From contig SKPR01000179.1 of NCBI GenBank assembly GCA_007119455.1, positions 1 through 7,894 of the forward strand: DNA of 7,894 nt, in the 5' to 3' direction. Made by a program: the position numbers and the translations under genes. The stretch is from Candidatus Brevefilum sp. (GTDB lineage: Bacteria; Chloroflexota; Anaerolineae; Anaerolineales; Anaerolineaceae). The notes below the pieces were generated by a model that ran no database searches, was not told the DNA's origin, and saw only the letters and a list, made by a program, of their open reading frames with translations. How positions within the stretch are numbered: position 1 is the first letter of the stretch; each line of letters begins with the position of its first letter. This document shows positions 6,364 through 7,894 of the stretch, in pieces.

Positions 6364-7894
6364 TCACCCATCAACCAACTTGTCCGCCGAGCTTGCTTTC
6401 AGCGGGATTAAGTCAATAAGAATATGTGTTCTTTCCGGCCATGTTTCGACATCGACACGCGGAAATTTGATGGTTTTTTGACCAGTCAGGATAGGCTGTT
6501 CTTTTCCGTTGACCGACACCTGACCAAGGCCATAATCACCATAGGACAGCCGGTGAGGGTTATGATAGACCACGTCCAGTTTTTTCCTGGCAAACCCGGT
6601 GTGAACCTTAATCCGGTCACCGTGGTCAAACTGCGATTGCACCAGTTTAGGTTCCAGGTGCAAATCGCCCAGATCACCTTTGACGCCAAAAGCTTCTGTC
6701 AGGAGCGCAAATAGATACCAGGCTGCTGAGCCGGTGAGGTACGGGTACATTCCCCGGCCGCGCGGGTTAAAGTATTCCGGGATTCCCGGGTAAATCCGGC
6801 TCTGGGTGAAATCCTGGCTTTGCTGGTAGAGTCCATCCAAGACCCGCCAGGCAGCTTCAGCCAGCCCCTGGCGATAGAGTGCATAAGCATACATGACGGC
6901 CATATGGCTGAAAACCGCCCCGTTTTCTTTATGCCCATAGGCAAAACCAAAGGCCCTCCCCAATGCTGGCGGATCGTCACCAAAATCCGTGTTAAGCCGG
7001 TAACCGTGGCATTGCGGGTCATAAAGATAAGCATCCACAGCCCGGACAACCGCCCCTGCCTGTGCTTCCGATACAATCCCGGCCATCAAGGGAAAAACCT
7101 GTCCGGTCAGGGTCATCCGAACGCCCTGCTCCCCGACACCTTCAACCCGCTGCCCGTGGTTGTCGTAATAACCATTGAACCAGCCCCGCTCAGTTTGTTG
7201 ACCCGAAAGCCATTCGCTTTGACGTATGTGTTGTGCCAGCCAATCGGCTTTCTGAAAGAGATCTACAGCCATCTTTTCCAGCGAAAGTTTCACACGCTCG
7301 CCTGAAAGCTGGCGGCCAACCTGGTCAAAATAAGCCCCTAACAACGCCTGCTTGGCGACGATTGAATCGTAATCAACCTGTTCCGATACACGATCCAATA
7401 ACGGCATCAGTTCTTTAGCAAGTGAAACCGTGTCAACACCCGCCTGCACCAGAGCCAGGCATAGTTCGCCCAACAACCGCAAATTTCCGGCGTAAAGGGC
7501 AGAAAAAGCAACGCTTTCGCCTCGTTCAGAGGCCATATCAAAGGCATCATTCCAGTCGCCCCCCTCCAGGCGGATGAAGTTGTGCTCGCCGACATTAAAA
7601 AAGGCCGTCAGATGCCCGACCAGCAGATGCTCCAAAACCGTCCCCTCGATCACGTCGCCAGAAACGGATTTTAATTGCGTCCCCTCTGATGAATCCCACA
7701 ATGGGTCCACCTGTTGGGCACGATGGGTCAGATGATCTTTGAAATAAGTTTGAGGCTCAAGCAAAAAGCGGATATTTCCGGAAAGATCGAGATAAAGCTT
7801 CGTGGTGAGCAAAGGCCAGGCCGCATGATCCATCCAGACTCGGGGAATATTGTTGCGATCGGCTTTAAACTCACCCGGGGCAGATCCCAGTATG
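6364..7894 (-). CDS. Large divergent GH94-type glycoside phosphorylase, C-terminal part (5' end missing)
   Basis: The frame stays open to the right edge, 20 codons past the internal Met at 7833, so the 509 codons seen are only the C-terminal part. Numbering from that Met: NNIPRVW and MDHAAW open the fragment, a form I associate with the large GH94 / cyclic beta-1,2-glucan synthase-like and oligoglucan phosphorylase branch (COG3459 type). The catalytic segment EGGDWND (90-96) aligns with ADWND of the other two enzymes. HKENGAVFSH (301-310) matches their KENG...H phosphate-site segment, and YLTGSAAW (365-372) matches WLTGTAAW. A C-terminal beta domain follows from about 385. Between DWND and the conserved G-W-F/Y-D region there are roughly 45 more residues than in the cellobiose phosphorylase, so the barrel carries an insertion. 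Substrate is unassigned; a beta-1,2-oligoglucan phosphorylase is one candidate among several. It seems to be cotranscribed with cbp across a 74-nt spacer and ends with TGA. Being a fragment, neither its full domain set nor any export signal can be judged. Confidence 0.82.
   Translation of the reverse strand, partial: ILGSAPGEFKADRNNIPRVWMDHAAWPLLTTKLYLDLSGNIRFLLEPQTYFKDHLTHRAQQVDPLWDSSEGTQLKSVSGDVIEGTVLEHLLVGHLTAFFNVGEHNFIRLEGGDWNDAFDMASERGESVAFSALYAGNLRLLGELCLALVQAGVDTVSLAKELMPLLDRVSEQVDYDSIVAKQALLGAYFDQVGRQLSGERVKLSLEKMAVDLFQKADWLAQHIRQSEWLSGQQTERGWFNGYYDNHGQRVEGVGEQGVRMTLTGQVFPLMAGIVSEAQAGAVVRAVDAYLYDPQCHGYRLNTDFGDDPPALGRAFGFAYGHKENGAVFSHMAVMYAYALYRQGLAEAAWRVLDGLYQQSQDFTQSRIYPGIPEYFNPRGRGMYPYLTGSAAWYLFALLTEAFGVKGDLGDLHLEPKLVQSQFDHGDRIKVHTGFARKKLDVVYHNPHRLSYGDYGLGQVSVNGKEQPILTGQKTIKFPRVDVETWPERTHILIDLIPLKASSADKLVDG

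Overview
The window looks like a chromosomal segment of a Chloroflexota bacterium, most likely class Anaerolineae. This is an inference from the style of the LysM/M23 envelope peptidase on the left, which closely resembles those I recall from Anaerolineae, together with a saccharolytic gene set and moderate GC content. No ribosomal or marker gene is present to confirm it.

Layout: positions 1-1221 (+ strand) hold the 3' part of a membrane-anchored LysM/M23 endopeptidase gene whose start lies off the left edge. Positions 1222-1349 are a short convergent intergenic region with one strong bidirectional intrinsic terminator. The rest of the window (1350-7894, - strand) is a run of three consecutive genes of glycoside hydrolase family 94 (GH94, the inverting disaccharide/oligosaccharide phosphorylase family). 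In transcription order (right to left) they are: a large divergent GH94-type enzyme cut by the right edge; a complete cellobiose phosphorylase (3848-6289, 813 aa); and a third GH94 enzyme of different, unassigned specificity (1350-3794). Spacers are 74 and 53 nt, which suggests one transcription unit ending at the shared terminator.

The three enzymes lack signal peptides and should be cytoplasmic. They would cleave imported beta-linked disaccharides or oligosaccharides with phosphate, giving sugar 1-phosphate without spending ATP. Transporters and regulators that would feed such a pathway are not in the window.

The most notable observation is that the third GH94 gene is interrupted by one in-frame TGA (2844-2846) exactly where its neighbour, the cellobiose phosphorylase, has a Trp (TGG) codon. 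The reading frame is otherwise unbroken on both sides, all recognisable active-site motifs remain, and every other gene whose end is visible uses TGA as its normal stop. The likeliest explanations are a very recent nonsense mutation or a one-base sequence error. I found no mobile element, CRISPR array, tRNA or rRNA, and no convincing new biological system.
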